The position numbers and the translations under genes were made by a program. A DNA stretch of 64,000 nt from assembly GCF_000758685.1 (NCBI RefSeq), contig NZ_CP009286.1:1580501-1644500 (forward strand), in the 5' to 3' direction. Below the pieces are notes generated by a model. That model ran no database searches, was not told the origin of the DNA, and worked only from the letters and a program-made list of their open reading frames with translations. The DNA is from Paenibacillus stellifer. GTDB lineage: Bacteria > Bacillota > Bacilli > Paenibacillales > Paenibacillaceae. Positions 42,698-50,968 of this stretch are shown one piece after another; position 1 is the stretch's first letter; each line of letters begins with the position of its first letter.

Positions 42698-43741
42698 TCA
42701 GCTGATCTGCGGCGTCGATTCCCGAATGACAGGCTTCGTGTAAATATGCGAGACCTGATAGGGCTGGTCCGGATGATCGATGCGGGACAGCAGCATTTCG
42801 GCGGCCGACACGCCCATTTCATTGCTGTAGATGTGCACGGTCGTCAGCTTCGGCTCGATAATTCGCGACTCCGGCGCGTTGTCGAAGCCGCAGACGACGA
42901 TATCCTTCGGTATCGACAAATTCAGATTCTTGAGCGCGGTCATGAAGCTGACGGCGATAAAATCGTTGGCGCAGATGAAAGCGGAGGGAAGCTCGGCCAT
43001 TTCCTTGAGCTTGTTATCGGCCCAGCCGGGGCTTGAGAAGAACAGCCCATCGTCGTCCAGCACGCTCTGCGAAGGATCAAGCTGAATGCCGGCTTCGCTA
43101 AGGGCGCGATTGAAGCCGACCCAGCGTTCCTGGAAGCTGCGGCAGTGATTGCGGTCCCCGATGAAGCCGAAGGTCTTGTAACCGCCGTCAATCAGCCGTT
43201 TGGTAATCTGGTAAGTACTGTGCTCGTTCTCCATGAGCAGGACGTCGGCCTGAAAGTCCGGGTAGCAGACAAATGCGGAGCAGTCGATGAAGATGGCCGG
43301 AATCTCAAGGCCAGTGATCATCTTGCTGTACTCCAGATCGAAGAGTTCAATGCAGATAATGCCGTCCACGGCGGCCGCGTCGAAGTTATTGGGGAGCGAC
43401 AGCGTTTTCTTTTCAATATCACGGATGATATGAATGGACAGATTATAGCCTTCCGCGCTGATCCGCTTCTCCAGGCCGCTAATAAGCGCGGAGCCGAAAT
43501 GGGAGGTGTTGGGCAGATTCTCCGTCAGCAGGGCGATATTCTTCGGCGTTTTAGTTGACAGAAGGCTTTCGCTTTCCATCAGGGAGAACTGCTTGTATTT
43601 CAGTTCAATTGCTTTCTTGATGACTTTGTTGCGGGTTTCTTCGGGGATTCCCCCGGTGCCGTTCAAGGCTTTGGAGGCCGTATTTCTGGAGATTCCCAGT
43701 GCATCGGCGATATCTTGTATGGTCACTTTATCCCTGGCCAT
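42698..43741 (-). CDS. LacI-family regulator of the fructan locus
   Basis: This 347-residue regulator has a LacI helix-turn-helix, VTIQDIADALGISRNTASKAL, and a substrate-sensing domain (ICANDFIAVSFMTAL, VVCGFDNAPESRIIEPKLTTV). It is divergent from the fructan transporter operon across 359 bp that contain two exact TACA-AAA-TGTA dyads. The likely role is repression of the operon in the absence of a fructo-oligosaccharide; the effector is inferred from the neighbours. GAGGTGAC lies about 9 bases before the ATG. Confidence 0.88.
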   Translation of the reverse strand: MARDKVTIQDIADALGISRNTASKALNGTGGIPEETRNKVIKKAIELKYKQFSLMESESLLSTKTPKNIALLTENLPNTSHFGSALISGLEKRISAEGYNLSIHIIRDIEKKTLSLPNNFDAAAVDGIICIELFDLEYSKMITGLEIPAIFIDCSAFVCYPDFQADVLLMENEHSTYQITKRLIDGGYKTFGFIGDRNHCRSFQERWVGFNRALSEAGIQLDPSQSVLDDDGLFFSSPGWADNKLKEMAELPSAFICANDFIAVSFMTALKNLNLSIPKDIVVCGFDNAPESRIIEPKLTTVHIYSNEMGVSAAEMLLSRIDHPDQPYQVSHIYTKPVIRESTPQIS

Positions 43742-43934
43742 GTATATCCTGTCACCTCTATATATTCGAATTCTGGTGTTCGCTGTCAGCAGGGAATATC
43801 CCGCTTATTCTTTCTTAAATGTATACTAGTTTTTCCAAAATAGCAACATAAACTTTACAAATGCACAATTTCATTTACATTATTGATCGACATATTAGGT
43901 GAAAATCAAAATTTCATCTGTATTTTTGGTCTTT

Positions 43935-43947
43935 TTACAAAATGTAA
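43935..43947. promoter_or_regulatory. Operator candidate, copy 1
   Basis: TTACA-AAA-TGTAA is a perfect 5-3-5 dyad, 57 bp upstream of the operon -35 box. A shared core with the copy at 43990 suggests the divergent LacI regulator binds both, perhaps with looping. Confidence 0.55.
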
Positions 43948-43989
43948 CCGCAATCTTGCAGAATTTAGTTGTCAAATGAACAAAAATAT

Positions 43990-44032
43990 ATTTACAAAAT
44001 GTATTGACGTATGCCGAATGCTTTGGTAAATT
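43990..44032 (+). promoter_or_regulatory. Fructan operon promoter with overlapping operator
   Basis: TTGACG (44004-44009), a 17-bp spacer and TAAATT (44027-44032) make a sigma-A promoter. The second dyad, ATTTACA-AAA-TGTAT (43990-44004), runs into the -35 box, so a bound repressor would exclude RNA polymerase. The rest of the 43742-44100 spacer is AT-rich and without a gene; TTTACAAATGC at 43854-43864 is a partial third site nearer the regulator gene. Confidence 0.65.
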
Positions 44033-44100
44033 GTAAATGCGGAAGGGCAAAATGACCAATTGTAAGCCCTCACACCAGTTGAAGAATGGAGGCTAAGGCT

Positions 44101-45054
44101 TTGCAAAACACTCTGGAAGCGAATCACGGCAAGACAGTGACGAGGCGGAAAAGCTCCTTATGGGAGTTTGTCCGAAAGCACTATTTTTTGTATCTGCTGC
44201 TGTCGCCGGCTTTGATTCTGACCCTTATATTCAAGTACGGGCCGATGTACGGCGCCATCATCGCCTTTAAGGATTTCAGCCCGGTCAAGGGCATCCTCGG
44301 CAGCGATTGGGTAGGCTTGTATAACTTCGAGAAGTTCCTGTCTTCCCCCAACTTTGAAGTTATATTTATGAATACGCTTAAACTCAGCCTGTTCGGACTG
44401 ATTCTGAGCTTTCCCGTTCCGATCCTGCTGGCCTTGATGCTGAATCAGGTCCGGCGGTCCGGCGTCAAAAAGAACATTCAATTGTTCCTGTACGCGCCTA
44501 ATTTCATTTCCGTCGTCGTCGTGGTCGGCATGCTGTTCATCTTCCTGTCGCCTACAGGCCCGATTAACCAGCTTGTGACCTGGATAACCGGCGAACCGGT
44601 GATGTTCCTGTCCCGGCCGGAGTACTTCCGCTGGATTTATATCCTTTCGGATATTTGGACGGGAGCGGGCTGGGCTTCGATTATCTATGTGGCGGCGCTC
44701 GCGAATGTTGATCCAGAACTGCACAACGCGGCCAATCTGGATGGAGCCAACCTGCTGCAGCGTATCCGGCATATCGATCTGCCGACAATCAAGCCCATTA
44801 TGGCAATCGTCTTCATTCTTGCGGCCGGCGGCATCATGTCGATCGGATTCGAGAAGGCCTATCTCTTGCAGACGGCGACGAACCTGCCGACATCCGAAAT
44901 CATCCCGACCTATGTGTACAAAATCGGCCTGCAATCCGGCGACTACGCCTACTCGGCTGCTGTGGGGCTGTTCAACTCCCTGATCAACGTCATTTTGCTC
45001 GTTGTGGTGAACACGATTGTCAAGAAACTGAATGAAGGCGAAGGCCTGTACTAG
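44101..45054 (+). CDS. ABC transporter permease, LplB type
   Basis: This 317-residue permease of the LplB/YtcP group has six hydrophobic segments (first at YFLYLLLSPALILTLIF) and the cytosolic EAA loop ELHNAANLDGANLLQRIRHIDLP that contacts the ATPase. It forms the sugar-import channel with the YtcP-like permease. I chose TTG at 44101 because GGAGG lies 8 bases upstream; ATG at 44086 contains that ribosome site. The stop TAG is completed by the first base of the IS5-type element at 45054. Confidence 0.88.
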   Translation: MQNTLEANHGKTVTRRKSSLWEFVRKHYFLYLLLSPALILTLIFKYGPMYGAIIAFKDFSPVKGILGSDWVGLYNFEKFLSSPNFEVIFMNTLKLSLFGLILSFPVPILLALMLNQVRRSGVKKNIQLFLYAPNFISVVVVVGMLFIFLSPTGPINQLVTWITGEPVMFLSRPEYFRWIYILSDIWTGAGWASIIYVAALANVDPELHNAANLDGANLLQRIRHIDLPTIKPIMAIVFILAAGGIMSIGFEKAYLLQTATNLPTSEIIPTYVYKIGLQSGDYAYSAAVGLFNSLINVILLVVVNTIVKKLNEGEGLY

Positions 45055-45069
45055 GGTGTGTATGCAAAC

Positions 45070-45606
45070 CTAAGCAAGCCATATCATAATGGAGGCCAGG
45101 GACAAAAAAGCCATAAAGGTACACGCCAGCTTATCATAGCGAGTAGCTAGTCGACGATAGTGTTTTAGTTTATTGAAAAAGCACTCGATCAGATGACGCT
45201 CCTTGTAAATCTCACGGTCCCATTCCAGGGGCTTCCGACGATTTTTCTTACTTGGAATCACACAGGTCGCAGTCTGTTCATCCAATAGACGGCGGATTCG
45301 GTTGGTATCGTACGCTCGGTCAGCCAACACTTGCCTTTTCGTTAAGTCCATTTGTTTCAATATCTCATAACCGGTTACGGAGTCATGACAATGGCCTCCG
45401 GTCAGCACAAAGCGCAGTGGGTTGCCCAGCGCGTCAACGACTGCGTGGATTTTGGTTGTTAATCCGCCCCGGGACCGCCCAATGGCTTGCTTAAGGCCCC
45501 CCCTTTTGCGCCCGATCCATGCTGATGGACACGGACAATCGTGGTATCGATCATGACGCTTTCCTCGTCGGGCTCTGCGGAAACATGCTCCAGAATACGG
45601 TCCCAA
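45070..45606 (-). CDS. IS5-family transposase, C-terminal frame (orfB)
   Basis: This frame carries the rest of the DDE domain: GGLTTKIHAVVDALGNPLRFVLTGG, VLADRAYDTNRIRRLL with the second Asp, and ERHLIECFFNKLKHYRRLATRYDK with the Glu. The part before RKRGGLKQAIG is a shadow of orfA, so the real product is an orfA-orfB fusion made by -1 frameshifting. The listed start is only the open frame. Confidence 0.8.
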   Translation of the reverse strand: MGPYSGACFRRARRGKRHDRYHDCPCPSAWIGRKRGGLKQAIGRSRGGLTTKIHAVVDALGNPLRFVLTGGHCHDSVTGYEILKQMDLTKRQVLADRAYDTNRIRRLLDEQTATCVIPSKKNRRKPLEWDREIYKERHLIECFFNKLKHYRRLATRYDKLACTFMAFLSLASIMIWLA

Positions 45607-45833
45607 ATACCGGCCATTTGCCAGCGGCGGAATCGACTATAGACGGTAGACCAAGAGCCGAAATATTCAGGTAAATCCCGCCAGGGGGCACCTGACCGTG
45701 CTACCCACAGCATGGCATTTAGCATTTGACGATGGTCTTTCGGGGGTCTCCCTCCTTGTGGTTTTCTCTCCGGCGGTAGCAGGTCCTTAATGGCTTCCCA
45801 TTGGTCGTCACGGATTTCATATCGATTCATCAT
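45459..45833 (-). CDS. IS5-family transposase, N-terminal frame (orfA)
   Basis: This 124-residue frame holds the transposase N-terminus: YEIRDDQWEAIKDLLPPE, GGRPPKDHRQMLNAMLWVARSGAPWRDLPEYFG and the first catalytic Asp in VMIDTTIVR. It needs a -1 frameshift into orfB to make the full enzyme. A slippery run AAAAGGGGGGG (minus strand, about 45499-45509) sits in the overlap, in codons GCA AAA GGG GGG. Confidence 0.82.
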   Translation of the reverse strand: MMNRYEIRDDQWEAIKDLLPPERKPQGGRPPKDHRQMLNAMLWVARSGAPWRDLPEYFGSWSTVYSRFRRWQMAGIWDRILEHVSAEPDEESVMIDTTIVRVHQHGSGAKGGALSKPLGGPGAD

Positions 45834-45901
45834 ACCTATGATTTACCCATTTTATGGGGTCATAGTTTGCATACAGGCCCTAGAGAAAGGAGCAACCGCT
45901 C

Positions 45902-46783
45902 ATGTTCATCAAGCATACCCGGATGGACCGCTTCATGCTTACGCTGAATGCCGTCCTGCTGACCCTGGCCGTCCTGCTTGTCGTAATCCCGCTCGTCTAT
46001 GTGGTGATCGCTTCCTTCATGGACCCGTCGGTGCTGCTCAGCCGGGGTCTATCGTTTCATCTCAAGGACTGGTCGCTGGACGGCTATGAGAAAATCCTGA
46101 CCAATCCGGCCATGATTCGCGGATTTGGAAACGCTGTCTTGTATTCGGTCTGCTTCGCCCTCCTTACCGTCAGCGTCTCGGTCTGCGCAGGCTATGCGCT
46201 GTCGGACGACCGGCTAAGAGGAAGAGGCCTCTTCATGACCCTGTTCATCATCACGATGTTCTTCGGCGGCGGGCTCGTTCCGACCTACCTGCTGGTGAAG
46301 AATCTGGGCATGCTCAATACGATTTGGGCCGTTATCATTCCCGGTTGCATCAACGTCTGGAATATCATTTTGTCCCGGACATTCTTCAAGAGCGTTCCCC
46401 ATGAACTAAAGGAAGCCGCCAATGTGGACGGGGCGTCGGAAATGCGGATCTTCTTTGGCATTGTGCTCCCGCTGTCCAAACCGATTGTATTCGTGCTTGC
46501 GCTGTACGCTTTTGTCGGCCAGTGGAACTCCTATTTCGACGCCATGATCTATCTGGACAATCCGAACCTGCATCCCCTTCAGCTCGTGCTGCGCTCCATC
46601 CTGATCCAGAACCAGGTCGATCCGGGCATGATCAGCGACCAGCTCGCCATGGCGGAGATGAAGCGGCTGTCTGAAATTATCAAATATGCCGCGATTGTCG
46701 TATCGAGTCTGCCGCTCATCATCATGTATCCGTTCTTCCAGAAGTACTTCGAGAAAGGTGTTATGCTCGGTTCCCTCAAATAG
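45902..46783 (+). CDS. ABC transporter permease, YtcP type
   Basis: This 293-residue partner permease has six membrane segments (first AVLLTLAVLLVVIPLVYVVIASF) and the EAA loop ELKEAANVDGASEMRIFFGIVLP. The terminal EKGVMLGSLK is typical of the YtcP/LplC group. AAAGGAG lies 8 bases before the ATG. Expression now depends on readthrough of, or a promoter in, the insertion sequence directly upstream. Confidence 0.88.
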   Translation: MFIKHTRMDRFMLTLNAVLLTLAVLLVVIPLVYVVIASFMDPSVLLSRGLSFHLKDWSLDGYEKILTNPAMIRGFGNAVLYSVCFALLTVSVSVCAGYALSDDRLRGRGLFMTLFIITMFFGGGLVPTYLLVKNLGMLNTIWAVIIPGCINVWNIILSRTFFKSVPHELKEAANVDGASEMRIFFGIVLPLSKPIVFVLALYAFVGQWNSYFDAMIYLDNPNLHPLQLVLRSILIQNQVDPGMISDQLAMAEMKRLSEIIKYAAIVVSSLPLIIMYPFFQKYFEKGVMLGSLK

Positions 46784-46839
46784 GAACGGGCTGCACATAG
46801 AAAGAGTCATGCATTCATCCTATTTTGGAGGTCATAACC

Positions 46840-48456
46840 ATGGGAAGATTCACGCGTTCACAAGCAACGACTAAGATGGCATCTGCAGCTGCGCTGGCTT
46901 CACTCTTGTTCCTGTCCGCCTGCGGCGGCAGCGGGGAAAGCGGCAAGTCGGCCGAAGCGGACCCGAGCGCAAGCGGAAAGGTCACGCTGAACATGATCAC
47001 TCAGAGCTCGCCGCTGGCTCCAGCCGATCCGAACGACAAGCTGATCTCGAAGCGCCTGGAAGAGAAGACCGGTGTCCATATCAACTGGAAGAATTTCACC
47101 AAGGATGTGTTCGTCGAGAAACGCAACCTCGCGGTCGCAAGCGGTGACTTGCCCGACGCGATCTTCAACGCGGACTATTCCGACTATGAGCTGCTGAAGC
47201 TCGCCAAGGATGGCACCATTATCCCGCTGAATGATCTGATCGATAAATATATGCCGAATTTCAAAAAAGTGCTGGAGGAAGCTCCGGACTACAAGAATAT
47301 GATTACCGCGCCGGACGGCAATATTTACGCTTTTCCGTGGATCGAGGAGCTGGGACAGGGCAAGGAACGCATTTAGGCGGTGGACAGCATGCCGTGGATC
47401 AATGTGACCTGGCTGAAGAAGCTGGGTCTCGACATGCCGAAGACGACAGACGATCTGAAGAAGGTGCTGACTGCCTTCAAGACGCAGGACCCGAACGGCA
47501 ACGGCCAGGCGGATGAAATTCCGCTGTCCTTCATCAACAAGCCGGGCGCGGAGGATCTGGCCTTCCTGTTCGCCTCCTTCGGACTCGGCGAGAATCCCGA
47601 TCATCTGGTGGTGAGCAATGACGGCAAGGTCATCTTCACGCCTGCCGAAGAAGGCTACAAGAACGCCATATCCTATATACACGGCCTGTACAAAGACGGG
47701 CTTGTCGATGTCGAAGCCTTTACGCAAGACTGGAGCACATACGTAGCCAAGGGCAAAGACCAGAAGTACGGCCTGTTCTTCACTTGGGATAAGGCTAACA
47801 TCTCGGGAGACAACGATGATTATGAAGTGATGCCTCCGCTCGCCGGACCGGACGGACAGGTCAATGTGACCCGGACCAATGCGCTCGGACTAGGACGCGG
47901 CAAAATGGTCATTACAAGCGCCGACAAGCAGCTCGAAGCGACGGCGAAATGGGTGGATCAACTTTATGATCCGATCCAGTCCGTACAGGACAACTGGGGC
48001 ACCTATGGCGATACGACGCAGCAGAACATTTTCGAATACGACGAGACCAAGAACACGCTGAAGCATCTGCCGCTGAATGGCGCCGCTCCTGTCGAGCTGC
48101 GGGAGAAGACGAGTCTGGGCGGGCCGCTGGCCGTGCTTGACTCCTATTACGGAAAATACACGACAGTGCCGGATGACGCCAAGGAGAGAATGGACATCGT
48201 CAAGAACATCATGGCGCCGCATATGCAGGCGGACAACGTCATGCCGAGCGTCTTCAATTCGATCGAGGAGCTGGACCGGCTGACCACAATCGAGACCGAC
48301 CTGTTCGCCTATGTGCTTCGGATGCGCTCGGAGTGGTATGAGAACGGCAAGGTCGACGAGCAGTGGAGCAGCTACTTGAAGGAGCTGGATCGTCTCGGAC
48401 TACAGGAATGGACGAAGATCAAGCAGACCGGCTATGACCGGGCGACACAAAAATAA
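46840..48456 (+). pseudogene. Sugar-binding lipoprotein (LplA type) with in-frame stop
   Basis: The frame codes a 538-residue extracellular binding lipoprotein of the LplA group (signal peptide ending LSAC, then KVTLNMITQSSPLAPADPND). Codon 179 is TAG (47374-47376) where relatives have a Gln-type codon: ...GKERI-stop-AVDSMPWINVTWLKKLG... The downstream part is well preserved and in the same frame, so a single C-to-T change explains it. GTG 47380 or ATG 47389 could restart but would lack the signal peptide. It may be a real recent loss or a sequencing error. GGAGG lies 8 bases before ATG 46840. Confidence 0.85.
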
Positions 48457-48480
48457 GACAGAGATAAAGGAGAGATCCAT

Positions 48481-49977
48481 ATGTCCGCCATTGTAAAAAC
48501 CGATTACCGCAGCGCCTACCATTTCTCGCCCAAGGCAATGTGGATGAATGACCCGAACGGGCTGGTCTATTTTGAAGGCGAGTACCATCTGTTCTTCCAG
48601 CATCATCCGCACGGCATGGGAATGGGCGATATGCATTGGGGCCATGCGGTCAGCCGGGACCTGGCAACGTGGGAGGAGCTGCCGATCGCGCTGGCTCCGG
48701 ATCACTTTGGCATGATTTTTTCGGGAAGCGCCGTGGTGGATTGGAACGATACGACCGGCTTTTTTGACGGAGAGCCGGGGCTTGTCGCCATCTTCACCCA
48801 TCATCTTGACGGAAAGGATGGTGCGCCCAACATCGAGCGGCAGAGTCTAGCCTACAGCCGGGACAAAGGGAGAACCTGGATCAAGTATGAAGGCAACCCC
48901 GTGCTGGAAGATGAGAACGGCATCGACTTCCGCGATCCCAAGGTATTCTGGCATGCAGCAACGAGCCGCTGGGTTATGATCGTCGCCTGCGGCCAGACGG
49001 CAGGGCTCTACCATTCCCCCGATCTGATTCACTGGAGCGCGGGAAGCCGGTTCGGAGAAGGCATCGGTTCGCATGACGGGGTATGGGAGTGCCCCGACCT
49101 GTTCCCGCTGGCTGTGGACGGTGAGGCATCCAACATGAAATGGGTGATGCTGGTTAGCATCGGGGCGAACCCCGCTCTGGCGGAAGGATCGAGAACGCAG
49201 TATTTTACGGGGGATTTCGACGGAGCCGTCTTCACGCCGGATGAAGATTCCCGGACTGTGCGCTGGCTCGATTACGGCCGCGACAACTACGCCGGCGTTA
49301 GCTGGTCCGATGTGCCGGAGGAAGACGGAAGACGGCTGTTCATCGGCTGGATGAGCAATTGGATGTATGCGGGCTTGACCCCGGCGGAAGGGTTCCGGGG
49401 AGCCATGACCATTCCGCGCGAGCTTGCACTGGAGACCAGAGCAGGCGTGACCGTTCTCGTGCAGCGGCCGGCCCGGGAGCTGGAAGCCGTCCGCAAGCCG
49501 GTTCACAGTCTGAAAGGAGCTTCACTCGGCAAGCTTCGCAAGCTGCTTGACGGCCTTCGGCTGGAAAGCTTCGAAATCAAGGCAGAGATCGCCGCCGGAG
49601 CATCGGCTGGATTCAAGGTTCGGGCGGGAGCGGATACGGAGACGCTGATCGGCATCGACGGAGAAGCTCAAGTGCTGTATGTGGACCGGAAGGCATCGGG
49701 AAGACATTCCATTCATCCGAACTTCCCGGGACGTCATACGGCGAAGCTTGAAGTCGGCAGCGAGACGGCGACGGAACTTCGCATCTTCGTGGACCGTTCT
49801 TCGGTCGAGGCGTTCGCAGGGGGAGGGCAGGCCGTCATCACGGATCTGATCTTCCCGGAGCCTGATTCCACCGGTGTCGATGTCTACGCGGATGAAGAGA
49901 TGGCCTTCCTCACGCTTGAGATTTACTGGATGGACCCGCAGTCTGCGGCAAGCGGCGTACAGAAAGCGGAGGGTTAA
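48481..49977 (+). CDS. Intracellular GH32 beta-fructosidase
   Basis: This 498-residue GH32 enzyme has no signal peptide and so splits imported sucrose or fructo-oligosaccharides in the cytosol. The catalytic residues are visible: nucleophile Asp24 in WMNDPNG, transition-state Asp152 in FRDPK, and acid Glu203 in ECPDLF. A C-terminal beta-sandwich domain begins about residue 340 (VDRSSVEAFAGGG). AAAGGAGA precedes the ATG. The next gene, a fructokinase, starts three bases after its stop. Confidence 0.9.
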   Translation: MSAIVKTDYRSAYHFSPKAMWMNDPNGLVYFEGEYHLFFQHHPHGMGMGDMHWGHAVSRDLATWEELPIALAPDHFGMIFSGSAVVDWNDTTGFFDGEPGLVAIFTHHLDGKDGAPNIERQSLAYSRDKGRTWIKYEGNPVLEDENGIDFRDPKVFWHAATSRWVMIVACGQTAGLYHSPDLIHWSAGSRFGEGIGSHDGVWECPDLFPLAVDGEASNMKWVMLVSIGANPALAEGSRTQYFTGDFDGAVFTPDEDSRTVRWLDYGRDNYAGVSWSDVPEEDGRRLFIGWMSNWMYAGLTPAEGFRGAMTIPRELALETRAGVTVLVQRPARELEAVRKPVHSLKGASLGKLRKLLDGLRLESFEIKAEIAAGASAGFKVRAGADTETLIGIDGEAQVLYVDRKASGRHSIHPNFPGRHTAKLEVGSETATELRIFVDRSSVEAFAGGGQAVITDLIFPEPDSTGVDVYADEEMAFLTLEIYWMDPQSAASGVQKAEG

Positions 49978-49980
49978 GCC

Positions 49981-50871
49981 ATGGTGATCGGAGCGGTTGA
50001 AGCGGGGGGCACGAAATTCGTCTGCGGAATCGGGAACGAGCATGGAACCATTGAGGATAAGATCAGCTTCCCGACCGGGCATCCGGATGAGACCGTGCCC
50101 AGGGTCATTGAATATTTCAAAGACAAGTCCGTGGACGCCATCGGCATCGGGTCATTCGGCCCGATTGATGTTACGCCGGAGAGCCCGACCTACGGGTTCG
50201 TGACGACGACGCCCAAGCCAGGCTGGGCGCAGTACGATCTGCTCGGCATCCTGCGGCGGGAGTTCCCGGTGCCGTTCGGCTGGGATACCGATGTGAACGC
50301 TGCAGCTCTGGGCGAAGCCAAATGGGGCGCCGCACAGGGTCTGTCCAGCTGCCTGTATTATACCGTCGGTACCGGAATCGGTATCGGCGTGTATTCGGAA
50401 GGCCGGACAGTTCATGGCCTGGTGCATCCGGAAGGCGGGCATACCTTGGTCAGACGCCATCCGGATGACGATTTTGACGGTATTTGCCCGTATCACGGAG
50501 ACTGCCTGGAGGGAATGGCGGCAGGCCCCGCCCTGCAAGCGAGATGGGGCGCGAAGGGTCATGAGCTGCCGGAGAACCATGCGGCATGGGAGATCGAATC
50601 CTTTTACCTCGCACAGTCGATTTCGAATGCCGTTCTGCTGCTGTCCCCGGAGAAGGTCATTCTCGGCGGAGGCGTCATGCAGCAGTCCCAGCTGTTCCCG
50701 CTCATCCGGGAGGGTGTGCGGCGGAACCTGAACGGGTATGTGCAGTCCGGCGTTATTACGGATGATATCGGGAGCTATATTGTTCCTCCGGGTCTCGGCC
50801 AGCAGGCGGGATTATGCGGGGCATTGGCTCTGGGAGTAGAAGCGTGGAAGAATCAGACCTCGTCCGTTTGA
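49981..50871 (+). CDS. ROK-family fructokinase
   Basis: This 296-residue kinase phosphorylates fructose to fructose 6-phosphate. GAVEAGGTKFVCGIG is the ATP-binding start, GIGIGVYS and the zinc-binding stretch HGDCLEGMAAGPALQARWG are ROK fructokinase signatures, and FGWDTDVNAAALGEAKWG carries the catalytic Asp. The start is three bases after the GH32 stop, with AGCGGAGGG before it, so the pair is cotranscribed. A terminator follows. Confidence 0.9.
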   Translation: MVIGAVEAGGTKFVCGIGNEHGTIEDKISFPTGHPDETVPRVIEYFKDKSVDAIGIGSFGPIDVTPESPTYGFVTTTPKPGWAQYDLLGILRREFPVPFGWDTDVNAAALGEAKWGAAQGLSSCLYYTVGTGIGIGVYSEGRTVHGLVHPEGGHTLVRRHPDDDFDGICPYHGDCLEGMAAGPALQARWGAKGHELPENHAAWEIESFYLAQSISNAVLLLSPEKVILGGGVMQQSQLFPLIREGVRRNLNGYVQSGVITDDIGSYIVPPGLGQQAGLCGALALGVEAWKNQTSSV

Positions 50872-50886
50872 GTTAGGGCAGGTGCA

Positions 50887-50924
50887 GGCGGCCGGTCAGG
50901 AAGCAGTTGCTGGCCGCCTTTTTT
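50887..50924 (+). terminator. Terminator between fructokinase and secreted GH32 genes
   Basis: GGCGGCC (50887-50893) pairs with GGCCGCC (50912-50918), with a small CAG/CTG extension, followed by T6. The levanase start codon lies only 45 bp further, so either readthrough or a promoter inside the hairpin region drives it. Confidence 0.75.
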
Positions 50925-50968
50925 CTGTCCGCGTGATTTCATTCATTCATGAGGAAAGAGGGGAACAA

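Larger units (their letters stand above)
45054..45880. mobile_element. IS5-family insertion sequence (IS427-like), 827 bp
   Basis: The imperfect inverted ends are GGGTGTGTATGCAAAC at the left and GTTTGCATACAGGCCC at the right, flanked by TA on each side (45052-45053 and 45881-45882). It carries two overlapping transposase frames on the minus strand. It lies exactly between the permease stop and the ribosome site AAAGGAG of the next permease gene, so neither protein is altered but the operon is interrupted. Confidence 0.88.

Noticed and set aside
43943..43956. CcpA cre site TGTAACCGCAATCT
   Set aside because: Two mismatches at conserved positions, no dyad symmetry, and it overlaps the better-supported operator dyad.
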